Positions 8,209-15,252 are shown, numbered from the stretch's first letter. The stretch: DNA of 40,942 nucleotides from CAZOWM01 sp964583615 (GCA_964583615.1 CAZOWM010000031.1:1-40942), one strand, 5' to 3'. The notes: generated from the letters alone by a model not told the origin. Translations and numbers: made by a program.

Positions 8209-8576
8209 CTATTCCACCCGACAGCAGAAAGTCCCGTTGTCAACTTCGGTATGTGTTTCTGCGTCCCAATCGTACAGAGAGAGCTGTTCGAATCTCCCCT
8301 CGAGAGTATCACCGCTCTGATAGCCAACTTGGGTAAAAGGTATGCTCCCCTCATTGACCTCGGCATACCTGTACCAGCCCGGCTCGGTGGGGTCCGCCCG
8401 CATGAGCCAGATATACAAGTTTGGGAATCCCTTGTCGGCTTGGAAGGTGCCAGGACCGGTGATGAAGCTCTCCTTCCAGATGATGTATATTCCGAACGGC
8501 ACACAACTGTTAATGGCATCGATTCCCAGTATTTCTCTTTGTCAATCTCAGATGCAGGATATATAAAGACTTTTCT
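8209..8576 (-). pseudogene. Broken reading frame, unrecognised protein
   Basis: On the minus strand two adjacent frames look protein-like but neither has a convincing start. From 8576 a frame reads KVFIYPASEIDKEKYWESMP; near 8500 that frame degenerates and a second frame takes over with VPFGIYIIWKESF, running to the stop at 8209-8211. The two parts join sensibly if one base is gained or lost around 8500-8510. The second part (about 97 residues from a GTG at 8502) is rich in aromatic residues and Gly and has no ribosome-binding site. I do not recognise a family. It lies 3' of the DOMON-like gene, so it may be a decayed neighbour of the same islet, or a small gene with an error in the assembly. 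Confidence 0.35.
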
Positions 8577-8590
8577 TTACAGTAACGGTT

Positions 8591-9253
8591 TTACCTGGAT
8601 ATTTTCAACATCACACTCTGTTCGTAGGCGACGGCATTTCCATCGTCAAATAGACCCACCATCAAATTTACGATTCGGGGAGCCTTGAGAGTCCAATCGC
8701 AGCAGTCGCCTGAGTTTAGTTTTTTTCGAAACTCAAACCAGTAAGAATTTCCTGTATAGGATGCGGCACCTTCCACGTCGTTTTGCCCACCGGCCTCTAT
8801 GTCCGAATACCATCGTGTGTCATCCCAGCCGTATAAATCAAAAGTCTCCCCGCTGAAAGACAATGCACTAAAATCACTCTCAGTCCACGGAGGACCGTAA
8901 GGGCCGATAAAAATCTCGATGAACGCCCCATCCTTTGGATCTGTTTCCGACTCTGGCCAGGCGATTTTATACAACATATAAAGCCACAAATCGTCGTTTT
9001 TGAACCGGACGGTCAGTACAGCAGCATTCCTTTCAACCTGTTTATTTGGCCAGCAACAGGCCTTATCAAGCAAAACATCATAATCATACGTTTCCGCCCA
9101 TTCCTCCGGGGAGGTGATCTGCCCGTCCAAGGTAACCTGATATAATAATCGGGTACTGATTAGCAGTTCAGCACGAGCATTACGACTGGTTCCTCCAAAA
9201 AAGAGTATGACAGAAGGGAATAAAATAATAATGAACGCTTTAAGAATTTTCAT
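8591..9253 (-). CDS. Secreted DOMON/CBM9-like domain protein
   Basis: A 220-residue protein with a signal peptide (basic MKILK start, hydrophobic core to about residue 20, Ala-rich cleavage area near residues 25-29). The mature protein is a single beta-sandwich-like domain: LDGQITSPEEW near residue 42, then a strand pattern with NDDLWLYMLYKI and a final SYWFEFRKKLNSGD. The 'DG-x-x-x-x-x-EW' opening and the later YWFE-[FR]-K strand are typical of DOMON-like / family 9 carbohydrate-binding domains, which bind sugars or haem; the ligand here is not known. Cysteine pairs (CC near residues 66-67 and near 191-192) could form disulfides. It has no plus-strand neighbours with related function and sits in an islet with remnants, so it may be recently acquired. 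Confidence 0.6.
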   Translation of the reverse strand: MKILKAFIIILFPSVILFFGGTSRNARAELLISTRLLYQVTLDGQITSPEEWAETYDYDVLLDKACCWPNKQVERNAAVLTVRFKNDDLWLYMLYKIAWPESETDPKDGAFIEIFIGPYGPPWTESDFSALSFSGETFDLYGWDDTRWYSDIEAGGQNDVEGAASYTGNSYWFEFRKKLNSGDCCDWTLKAPRIVNLMVGLFDDGNAVAYEQSVMLKISR

Positions 9254-9342
9254 TTTTGCATTTCCTCCAGGCTCTGATTATCAACACCCAAAACCCACCC
9301 ATATGTAAATGTTAACATGAAATAGTGTCGTGAGCTACGACA

Positions 9343-9513
9343 TCACCTCTTCGTCGTTAGATATTTCGCGAGGAAATCTCTCGTCTGCGTAATTGCGTCT
9401 GCTGTCGCTTCGGCGTTGTACTTGAGATGCTGCCATCGAAATTCTTCATTGAGACCTTTGAAATCAAAACAATGATACATATCAGGATATATTTTCAAAT
9501 AGATCAAAACATA
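9343..9513 (-). pseudogene. 3' remnant of a dienelactone hydrolase gene
   Basis: Reading the minus strand in the same frame as, and directly after, the stop of the lipoprotein gene (TAG at 9514-9516) gives about 56 codons to a TGA at 9343-9345. The translation contains YPDMYHCFDFKG and NAEATADAITQTRDFLAKYL, which is the C-terminal end of dienelactone hydrolase family alpha/beta hydrolases, including the His of the catalytic triad (YH in the first segment). The Cys/Ser nucleophile and Asp parts, roughly the first 75 percent of such a protein, are absent. There is no start codon or ribosome-binding site suited to a separate protein. This is a truncated gene left by deletion or recombination with the junction near 9513. 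Confidence 0.65.
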
Positions 9514-9948
9514 CTACCGGCGGCCCGGTACAATGCTTAATTCATAATAATCGGAAGTTTTATCCCACTGGAGTACAATGAGGTAGTACTCCTGCCCCGC
9601 ATTGAGCTCAGGAGTTCTTCCTATTTCGTCTGCAGTACCGGTGCCGTCTCTTGCGGCTATGATCGACCGCTCTTCGAGCAGCCACGCGTCTTTCGCATTG
9701 TTATGGAGTTCCCAGCTCAAGTCAGATTCGGCGCCGGTGACACTGATGGTATACACACCGGAACTCTGTGGGGTGAACCGGTAGTAGTTTTCGCTTTCAG
9801 CCGCGATGCGGTTCTCTCTGTAGGTTACGCCAACTTCGATTTGCTCGAATCTCCCAGGAGAGATGTATTTGGGAGTAGTTGCACAGCCGCTGATAAACAC
9901 TACAGTAAAAATAAAAGTGGAGATTGATAGTAAGGTTTTTGTCTTCAT
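9514..9948 (-). CDS. Lipoprotein with PPC-like beta domain
   Basis: A 144-residue lipoprotein: a basic MKTKT start, a hydrophobic stretch and a lipobox ISGC with Cys22 as the lipidation site. The mature part resembles the bacterial pre-peptidase C-terminal (PPC) beta-sandwich: ENYYRFTPQSSGVYTISVTG, then a helix-free stretch and the closing GQEYYLIVLQWDKTSDYYELSI strands. PPC-type domains usually accompany secreted enzymes; here the domain stands alone on a membrane anchor, so function is unknown. Start is ATG at 9946-9948, with AAAGGAGA about nine bases upstream on the minus strand. The next reading frame beyond its stop is the dienelactone hydrolase remnant in the same frame, so the gene end could itself be affected by the rearrangement. 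Confidence 0.7.
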   Translation of the reverse strand: MKTKTLLSISTFIFTVVFISGCATTPKYISPGRFEQIEVGVTYRENRIAAESENYYRFTPQSSGVYTISVTGAESDLSWELHNNAKDAWLLEERSIIAARDGTGTADEIGRTPELNAGQEYYLIVLQWDKTSDYYELSIVPGRR

Positions 9949-10158
9949 TATCAGGTCTCCTTTTTTTCACACTGATGCAGAGCTGATGATCTAATAAGAA
10001 GGTCCTTTAAAACCTTGCCCCCTTCCTCTTGCAGAATTATGTCAACAAATTAGGTATTCTATATAATTATTAACATAAATATAATATTTACTTTTTATCG
10101 CATGAGATGAAAAAAAATTGTACTTTTCATTACAGGCGAAAACAAATACTTTACCCTC
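9949..10158. other. Divergent intergenic region, AT-rich
   Basis: This 210-base stretch separates the minus-strand lipoprotein from the plus-strand tsaE operon. It holds the lipoprotein ribosome-binding site (AAAGGAGA on minus), a GC-richer part, and from about 10035 to 10100 a very AT-rich tract with short inverted repeats (AAATAT/ATATTT around 10077-10089) and the candidate tsaE promoter. I see no gene or RNA in it. Confidence 0.5.
10039..10067 (+). promoter_or_regulatory. Candidate promoter of the tsaE-to-ogg operon
   Basis: ATGTCA at 10039-10044 (four of six matches to TTGACA), a 17-base spacer and a perfect TATAAT at 10062-10067. Expected start near 10074, about 85 bases before the tsaE ATG. 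The tract is AT-rich, so chance matches are more likely than usual; the absence of any later gap in the operon large enough for a promoter supports a single start here. Confidence 0.4.
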
Positions 10159-10572
10159 ATGCACTTTCGGTCTCTGTCCTTCGAAGACACGGTCGACTTT
10201 GGGGAAAAGGTCGGCCGTTCCCTGAAAGGCGGCGAGGTCCTTATCCTTTCGGGTGTGCTCGGAAGCGGGAAGACCGCATTTACAAAAGGTGTTGCCAGGG
10301 CGCTCAGTGTTGAGGAGTCGGTCACGAGCCCTTCGTTTTCGATCCTGAACCTGTACGAGGGAACTGTCCTGCTCTTTCATTTTGATTTTTACCGGGTTAA
10401 TTCCCTCTCCGAAATGGAAGATCTCCTTGAGGATTACATCTACCGGACGGACGGGGTGACTGTAATCGAATGGGGAGAAGGCGTGCGCACCACGCTGGAT
10501 GAGTATTACTTTGTGCACTTCGAGATCGAAGACGGGGCACGAGCAATCACCGTGGAGAGGATAGGCGGGTGA
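10159..10572 (+). CDS. tsaE: tRNA threonylcarbamoyladenosine biosynthesis ATPase TsaE
   Basis: TsaE is the P-loop ATPase of the bacterial t6A complex (TsaB-TsaD-TsaE) that modifies A37 of ANN-decoding tRNAs. The 137-residue product has the Walker A motif GVLGSGKT (residues 32-39), then VTSPSFSILNLYEG, the family's characteristic 'TSPTF' segment, and HFDFYR, followed by a Walker-B-like VIEWGEG. Length is normal. No clear ribosome-binding site precedes ATG 10159. Its last four bases overlap the tsaB GTG start (GTGA), so the two t6A genes are translationally coupled; tsaD is not in this window. This is the first gene of a seven-gene run that continues into the CHAT-sigma module. Confidence 0.94.
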   Translation: MHFRSLSFEDTVDFGEKVGRSLKGGEVLILSGVLGSGKTAFTKGVARALSVEESVTSPSFSILNLYEGTVLLFHFDFYRVNSLSEMEDLLEDYIYRTDGVTVIEWGEGVRTTLDEYYFVHFEIEDGARAITVERIGG

Positions 10573-11201
10573 TCCTTTCGATCGAGACTTCAACACGGGC
10601 GTTTTCCATATCTCTTGGCGAAGGTTACTCGGAAGTGTTCGCTTCCGTTGAAATCATTCATGAGATTGCCCATTCCCAGAATATCGTCAGCGCAGTGAAG
10701 TTCCTGCTGAAGAGCTTGAACAGGCCTGTATCCGATGTTTTTTCCGTGTATGCAGGAGTCGGTCCGGGAAGCTTCACAGGGATCCGAATCGGGCTGTCAT
10801 TTGCAAACACCATGCTCCAGGCATTGGGGGTTCCGCTTCTCGGGCTTCCGTCCCTTGATCTTCTTGCTTTTGAAGAGGGGAGGTGGTATAATCCGGTTAT
10901 CCCCTTTATCAAGTCGAGAAAAAACGAAGTCTACACCGCTTCATATGACAATGGTGAGAGAACGAGCGACTATCTCGCGTTAAGAATAGAAGATTTCAGG
11001 CAATTTGTCGCAGAGCGAAACCCCTGGTATCTCATATCCTCTGAAGAGGATTTCAGGGCGTTTTTTCCTCACGCCGGAGAGTTGAAGGCGCAGGGAGTCT
11101 TCTCATTTCCGAAGTCACGGGTCGCCCTCGCCTATGCTGAGGAGTGCGGACTGAAACCCGACAGGCGTTACCTGAAGCCGCTGTATGTGCGGGATTTTTA
11201 A
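10569..11201 (+). CDS. tsaB: tRNA threonylcarbamoyladenosine biosynthesis protein TsaB
   Basis: TsaB (YeaZ) is an ASKHA-fold protein that dimerises with TsaD in t6A synthesis; it has no catalytic activity of its own. The 210-residue product starts with ILSIETSTRAFSISL and contains the YeaZ core stretch AYVGVGPGSFTGIRIGLSFA in modified form (YAGVGPGSFTGIRIGLSF around residues 61-78), then PLLGLPSLDLLA. Start GTG 10569 overlaps the tsaE stop. The end is cleanly joined to the next gene: its TAA and the CHAT gene's ATG share one base (TAATG). In many bacteria rimI or tsaD follows tsaB; here a CHAT protease does, which is the striking context. Confidence 0.93.
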   Translation: MILSIETSTRAFSISLGEGYSEVFASVEIIHEIAHSQNIVSAVKFLLKSLNRPVSDVFSVYAGVGPGSFTGIRIGLSFANTMLQALGVPLLGLPSLDLLAFEEGRWYNPVIPFIKSRKNEVYTASYDNGERTSDYLALRIEDFRQFVAERNPWYLISSEEDFRAFFPHAGELKAQGVFSFPKSRVALAYAEECGLKPDRRYLKPLYVRDF

Positions 11202-12556
11202 TGGCGTATCTCATCCATACCAACAGAAAAAACCTCTTACAGTCGATCCGGCACAGCATGATCAGAATCCCGCGATATTTGAAAGGGGCCTGTGATATTC
11301 ACAGGGTCAAAAACGGAGAAGGGATCTATTTTTTCGATTTCGAGAACGGCAGGGTCTACGGCCCGGCACGGAGCATTTCCGACAGCGTAGTGGATGAGAA
11401 AAACCCCCGCGGGGGCCCGTTCAATGGCCCTGAAAATGCGGAAAGGCACTATCATTACATGAGCCTGAAGGTGAGCTGCTCATCGATGTTCAAAAGGGGG
11501 GTTCCAGTCGGTGAAACAGGAATCGACCCTTCATCTCCCTCCTTCCACCTCTCGAAGGGCAAAGAATCCGTGCTCCTCGAACGGCTCAGGCTGAACAACA
11601 GGGAGTATGTCCCGCTCGTTGTACACATCGACATGTACGGGAGAGATATCCGCGCGTCGGTTGTGGAGGTGAGAGAACAAACAGATATTGGGAGCTACAG
11701 GTTCGAGCTCAACGAGAACGTGCTGGGAGTGATCCAGAGCAAAAAAACAAGGGCTGAGCGTTTTCTTCTGGAGGGGCGGGAAGAGGATTTCACAAAAACT
11801 CTCCGGGAAATGGGAGCGCTCGTGTATGAGAACGTTCTCAGGCACATGGATTTTGACAGGGTGTTCGACAAAGGCGGTTACACAGTCCAGTTCACCGGCC
11901 GGCAGGCAATCGGCGGGATTCCTCTTGAAATCGCGTTCAGGGACGCTTTTCTTTTTGAAAAGAACCTGCTCACGTTCAGAAGGGAGAATGCGCGAAAGAA
12001 CGAGCACGCACGGCTGAAGAGGGCGCTCATAGTCGCGGATCCCGCGGAAACGCTCCGTGGGGCATATGAGGAGGGCTCTTCGCTTTTTCATTTTCTCGCA
12101 AAACAAGGGGTGAGTGTCGACCTGTGCTCGAGACGAATTCAGAAGCACCATCTCGCAGAGGTCATCCCGGACTATGATGTGATTCATTTTTCAGGACACT
12201 GCTGCAACAGGGATGGGGTGTTCGGGTGGGATATCGGTGCATCACTTTTTCGTGCTGCAGATGTCATCGAGAGCGGCCCGAAACCCATGCTCGTGTTTTC
12301 CAGTTCCTGCGGGGACACGCTCGGGCTCGGGTTTTCCTTTCTCGGCGCAGGGGTCAGTAACGCTGTTGCGTCGCGATGGCAGGTGCCGGATGGCTCTTTG
12401 ACAGATTTTGTGCTTTCTTTTTACTCGTTTCTTCTTGATAATATGGAGACAGGGTACGCCTTCAACAAAGCCGCCGTTCGTTCCTATGTGAAGGGAGACG
12501 TGGCTCCCATACTGTATGTCTTTCTCGGTGAGAGCAGAATTATCTATGAGCGATAG
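11201..12556 (+). CDS. CHAT-domain cysteine protease with N-terminal PUA/EVE/DCD-like module
   Basis: A 451-residue protein. Residues about 185-451 match the CHAT caspase-like fold: a strand with IGGIPLEIAFRD (cf. the family 'IPWELL' segment), ALIVADP, then VIHFSGHC with the presumed catalytic His333, and LVFSSSCGD with the presumed nucleophile Cys370, followed by SFLGAGVSNAVASRWQV, which matches the family's 'AGA..VV.SLW.V' strand. No TPR repeats are present, unlike many CHAT proteins. Residues about 1-105 contain GEGIYFFDFENGRVYGPARS, shorter here as FFDFENGRVYGP, resembling the EVE/DCD branch of PUA-like nucleic-acid or modified-base readers; this assignment is tentative. Start ATG 11201 shares a base with the tsaB stop; the end overlaps the sigma factor gene by 11 bases. 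Role inferred: sensor-coupled protease acting on the adjacent anti-sigma factor. Confidence 0.75.
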   Translation: MAYLIHTNRKNLLQSIRHSMIRIPRYLKGACDIHRVKNGEGIYFFDFENGRVYGPARSISDSVVDEKNPRGGPFNGPENAERHYHYMSLKVSCSSMFKRGVPVGETGIDPSSPSFHLSKGKESVLLERLRLNNREYVPLVVHIDMYGRDIRASVVEVREQTDIGSYRFELNENVLGVIQSKKTRAERFLLEGREEDFTKTLREMGALVYENVLRHMDFDRVFDKGGYTVQFTGRQAIGGIPLEIAFRDAFLFEKNLLTFRRENARKNEHARLKRALIVADPAETLRGAYEEGSSLFHFLAKQGVSVDLCSRRIQKHHLAEVIPDYDVIHFSGHCCNRDGVFGWDIGASLFRAADVIESGPKPMLVFSSSCGDTLGLGFSFLGAGVSNAVASRWQVPDGSLTDFVLSFYSFLLDNMETGYAFNKAAVRSYVKGDVAPILYVFLGESRIIYER

Positions 12557-13412
12557 AATACCAGACGCACCTATTAAAAGATCCATACGCAGGTATCAAG
12601 AGGGAAACGAGCAGGGCCGCGAGACTGTCATAACCATGCTCTCTGAATACATATACAATTATCCCCGGATCGTCTTCGGTGCGACCGAGGACGTGGCGGG
12701 TGATTTCTATGAATATCTTCTTATTCGTCTCGACACGATTCTCAAAGGGTACCGGGAAACTGAGGCAAAGTTCGTCACCTGGTTCACGGTCGTGCTGAGA
12801 AATCGTTACCTGAATTTCATAAGAACTGAGAGGTCGAAGCATGCAGCTGAGCACCTCCAGCAATTCGTTTCCCTTGACTGCGATTTTGTTGAGAACCAGA
12901 ATCTTTACAATGTTTTTGGCGACACGAGGGATTACTCGGCTGAAAACAGCGAAGGGTTCGACAGGCTGCTTGACGCTGTTGTGCGGAACCTGAGCGCAAG
13001 ACAGAGGATCTTCTTCCACCTCTACTACCTCGAGACACTCAGGCCCGAGGATGCGGGATTTATTTCGATCTATCTTGGAAGAACTCTTCGCGAAACCCTT
13101 ACGGGGATCAGCGAGCTCCGGTACACTCTTTCTCACAAGTACCGTATGCGAAACAGTCATCTCCGGAGGCTGAACCTCTTATACTGTCAGCTGCTCAAGG
13201 TTCAGTCGGAAAAGGATTTTTCTGCGGCCGAAAGGGTAAAGAAAAAGCGGAAAAAAGTGTTAGATGAATACATGAAGGTGAAGCTCAATCCATCCTATGA
13301 GAGTATATCACGATTCACCCGGCTGCCCATGGGAACGGTCTCTTCGGGTATTCAGAGGATGAAGAGGAGTATCAAGCGCTACATTGAGGAGCACGGAAAT
13401 GGAGGGATGTAG
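12546..13412 (+). CDS. Sigma-70 family RNA polymerase sigma factor
   Basis: A 288-residue protein. The N-terminal half resembles sigma region 2: DVAGDFYEYLLIRLDTIL followed by FVTWFTVVLRNRYLNFIRTER, the helix that binds the core enzyme and the -10 element. The C-terminus has a region-4-like helix-turn-helix (SYESISRFTRLPMGTVSSGI, then RMKRSIKRYIEEH) for -35 recognition. A middle segment with LSARQRIFFHLYYLETLRPED looks like a second region-4-type helix pair, so the protein is longer than usual ECF factors (about 180-200). Start ATG 12546 lies inside the end of the CHAT gene; an upstream in-frame GTG/ATG extends only into the CHAT coding part and is not favoured. It overlaps the anti-sigma gene by 14 bases. 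Target promoters are not identifiable from this window. Confidence 0.75.
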   Translation: MSDRIPDAPIKRSIRRYQEGNEQGRETVITMLSEYIYNYPRIVFGATEDVAGDFYEYLLIRLDTILKGYRETEAKFVTWFTVVLRNRYLNFIRTERSKHAAEHLQQFVSLDCDFVENQNLYNVFGDTRDYSAENSEGFDRLLDAVVRNLSARQRIFFHLYYLETLRPEDAGFISIYLGRTLRETLTGISELRYTLSHKYRMRNSHLRRLNLLYCQLLKVQSEKDFSAAERVKKKRKKVLDEYMKVKLNPSYESISRFTRLPMGTVSSGIQRMKRSIKRYIEEHGNGGM

Positions 13413-13947
13413 ATTCAACGATCCGGAATATCTGGCGCTCTATCACGACGGAGCACTTGATGAAAAAGCCGAGCGGGCATTTACCGAGCACCTGCTGACC
13501 TGCAAAGAATGCGCTGAGACTCTTTTCAATCTCCAGAGAGATCTCGCGCTCATGGAAATGCTGGAGTACCGTCCACTGCCAGCGGCGATTTCTCGGCGCA
13601 AGACGGTGTTTCGTCTGATTTCAGAGGGAATCGAGCTCATAAAAGCCGTTGCCGGATGGGGAGAGTTCACTCCCTTTGTCCTTCGCCCTGCACGCGGAGG
13701 CACGGGGAAAGTCTACAGATGCGAAAAAGAAGGGATACGTATCGATATCGGAAGCGATACGCCGGACCGGTTTACTATTGAGATTTCCGGTGTTCGCGGA
13801 AAACGGCTCACACTGTTTCGGGACAAGAGGGTAGTGGAAGCCCGCACCAGCATTCGTGAAGAACGGATTCTTTTCCATGATCTCGAGAGCGGTCACTATT
13901 CATTGAGCATTGACGGCGGCGTACCGGTACAATTTATCGTCGAATAA
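13399..13947 (+). CDS. Soluble zinc-finger (ZAS/zf-HC2) anti-sigma factor
   Basis: A 182-residue protein whose first 45 residues form an anti-sigma zinc domain: His31-x3-Cys35-x2-Cys38 (HLLTCKEC), with Cys4 or His16 as candidate fourth ligand, inside a helical YLALYHDGALDEKAERAFTEH context. There is no membrane helix, so unlike many anti-sigma factors it should be cytoplasmic. The C-terminal 100 residues are predicted mostly beta (strands around EGIRIDIGS, FTIEISG, KRLTLFRDKRVVEA, HYSLSIDGGVPVQFIVE), a small sandwich that could sense a signal or be the protease target. ATG 13399 is inside the end of the sigma gene; coupled translation would keep sigma and inhibitor balanced. The hinge around residues 60-85 is a plausible cleavage region for the upstream CHAT protease (inference). 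Confidence 0.75.
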   Translation: MEGCRFNDPEYLALYHDGALDEKAERAFTEHLLTCKECAETLFNLQRDLALMEMLEYRPLPAAISRRKTVFRLISEGIELIKAVAGWGEFTPFVLRPARGGTGKVYRCEKEGIRIDIGSDTPDRFTIEISGVRGKRLTLFRDKRVVEARTSIREERILFHDLESGHYSLSIDGGVPVQFIVE

Positions 13948-13973
13948 CGTACTTTACCCAAGGAGGGTGGTTT

Positions 13974-14471
13974 ATGGATCTGAAAAAAGCGTTTGGAACT
14001 GCAATGAAGGGAGAGATCGAAGGAAGGGAGCTCTACAAATCTGTTGCAGACCGAACTGACGATTCGAAGGCAAAGGAAGTCTTTTTTTCCCTTGCCCAGG
14101 AGGAGAACATGCACTTCGAGTCTCTGAAAAAGATGTACGATTCCGTCGTGGGGGGAGAGCCGATCAGCATTCCGGCGGTTTCACCTCTGCTGAAGTTTGA
14201 GGACGCGGAAAGCCCCATCTTCTCAAGAGAGTTCAAAGAACGGATCAAGGACAAGCACTACGAAATGTCCTCCCTGAGCATGGCTCTCCGGCTCGAACGC
14301 GATTCGACTGAGTATTACAGAAAGATGGCACAGGAAGTCAAAAGTGAAGAGCTTAAAAGCTTTTTCGACCGGCTTGCGGACTGGGAGAACGATCACTACG
14401 AGGCAATATACAAAGAGATTTCCTATCTTGAAGATGAGTATTATGAAAAAAACAACTTTGCCCCCTTCTGA
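13974..14471 (+). CDS. Rubrerythrin/ferritin-like diiron protein
   Basis: A 165-residue four-helix protein with the diiron carboxylate pattern of rubrerythrin-family proteins: GEIEGRELY in helix 1, QEENMHF (ExxH) in helix 2, LERDSTEYYRK in helix 3 and DWENDHYEAIY (ExxH) in helix 4. It lacks the C-terminal rubredoxin-type Cys4 iron site, so it is a 'rubrerythrin-core' or ferritin-like protein, typically a peroxide-reducing or iron-handling protein in anaerobes. A strong AAGGAGGGTGG ribosome-binding site precedes ATG 13974. It follows the anti-sigma gene by 26 bases with no room for a promoter, so it probably shares the operon; together with the DNA glycosylase downstream it suggests an oxidative-stress theme. 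Confidence 0.85.
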   Translation: MDLKKAFGTAMKGEIEGRELYKSVADRTDDSKAKEVFFSLAQEENMHFESLKKMYDSVVGGEPISIPAVSPLLKFEDAESPIFSREFKERIKDKHYEMSSLSMALRLERDSTEYYRKMAQEVKSEELKSFFDRLADWENDHYEAIYKEISYLEDEYYEKNNFAPF

Positions 14472-14517
14472 GAAAACGCATGGTATCCGTCTTTCTCATG
14501 GAATAAATGATCGCGTG

Positions 14518-15177
14518 ATGAAAGACGATGGGGTACACTTCGATGAGGAAATACGGCAGACCTACGCGCGCATAGGGTGGAAAATCGCCGAGCGGCTTTT
14601 GAGTTTCAGAAAAATATGGGAGCAGGGCAGCGACAAAGATCTCTTTAACGAGCTGGCCTTCTGTCTCTTGACTCCCTCATCGAGGGCACGGTCTGCTTCT
14701 CAGGCCCTCGAACGGCTGAAGCAAAAAGACCTCCTGTTCAATGGGTCCGCGGAGCAGATCGCCGAGTATCTCAATATCGTCCGGTTCAGGTACAGGAAAT
14801 CACGCTTTATCGTTGAGGCCAGGAACCGGTTTTTCGGCACTGCGACCGCATCGATGCGAGAGACCCTCATGGGATTCGAATCCGGGTTCGAGAGGAGAAA
14901 CTGGTGTGCGGAGAACATCAGCGGAATGGGGTACAAGGAGGCAAGCCACTTTCTCAGGAATATCGGCCTTGACGAAGAAACCGCGATACTGGACAGGCAT
15001 ATTTTGAGAAAGTTGTGCAGTGCAGGAGTGCTGTGCTCAGTCCCTGAGTCGCTGACAGGGCGGCAGTATGTGCGGATCGAAAAACTTTTTCTTGATTACT
15101 CGAAACGGATCGGAATACCGGCGGCACACCTTGATTTCACACTCTGGTTCATGGCTACCGGAGATGTGTACAAATAA
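14518..15177 (+). CDS. N-glycosylase/DNA lyase, Ogg2 (8-oxoguanine) type
   Basis: Removes 8-oxoguanine from DNA and cuts the abasic site in base-excision repair. The 219-residue product has the helix-hairpin-helix-GPD-type active site of the Ogg2 branch: SGMGYKEASHFLRNIG with catalytic Lys140, followed 19 residues later by ILDRHILRKL with catalytic Asp159. FNELAFCLLTPSS near residue 45 and the C-terminal HLDFTLWFMATGDVYK are also typical of archaeal and Thermotoga-type Ogg2 enzymes. I chose ATG 14518 because it gives the family length (about 205-220) and no overlap; ATG 14443 and 14434 extend it into the rubrerythrin gene and are possible. Last gene of the operon; a hairpin with a T-run follows. 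Confidence 0.85.
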   Translation: MKDDGVHFDEEIRQTYARIGWKIAERLLSFRKIWEQGSDKDLFNELAFCLLTPSSRARSASQALERLKQKDLLFNGSAEQIAEYLNIVRFRYRKSRFIVEARNRFFGTATASMRETLMGFESGFERRNWCAENISGMGYKEASHFLRNIGLDEETAILDRHILRKLCSAGVLCSVPESLTGRQYVRIEKLFLDYSKRIGIPAAHLDFTLWFMATGDVYK

Positions 15178-15205
15178 AAAAAGCTGAGCTCATCACTCAG
15201 TTTTT
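15177..15205. terminator. Probable bidirectional terminator
   Basis: CTGAG at 15184-15188 and CTCAG at 15196-15200 form a short stem with a seven-base loop, flanked by AAAAAA on the left and TTTTT at 15201-15205 on the right. The A/T flanks extend the pairing apart from one unpaired G. It lies between the convergent ogg gene and DUF115 gene, where a two-way terminator would be expected. The G+C stem is short, so efficiency is uncertain. Confidence 0.55.
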
Positions 15206-15252
15206 ATCATCTATTGCAGATAGCGGAGGGAAGATATCTACAATAGGCGCCT

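Noticed and set aside
8251..8688. 145-codon plus-strand open frame
   Set aside because: Antisense to protein-like minus-strand frames; composition unlike a real protein and no ribosome-binding site.
10040..10045. TTGACA on the minus strand before the lipoprotein gene
   Set aside because: At 17 bases the -10 position is GC-rich (GGGGGC), so no promoter is supported there.
10042..10596. 184-codon minus-strand frame over tsaE
   Set aside because: Shadow of tsaE; no family and no start signal.
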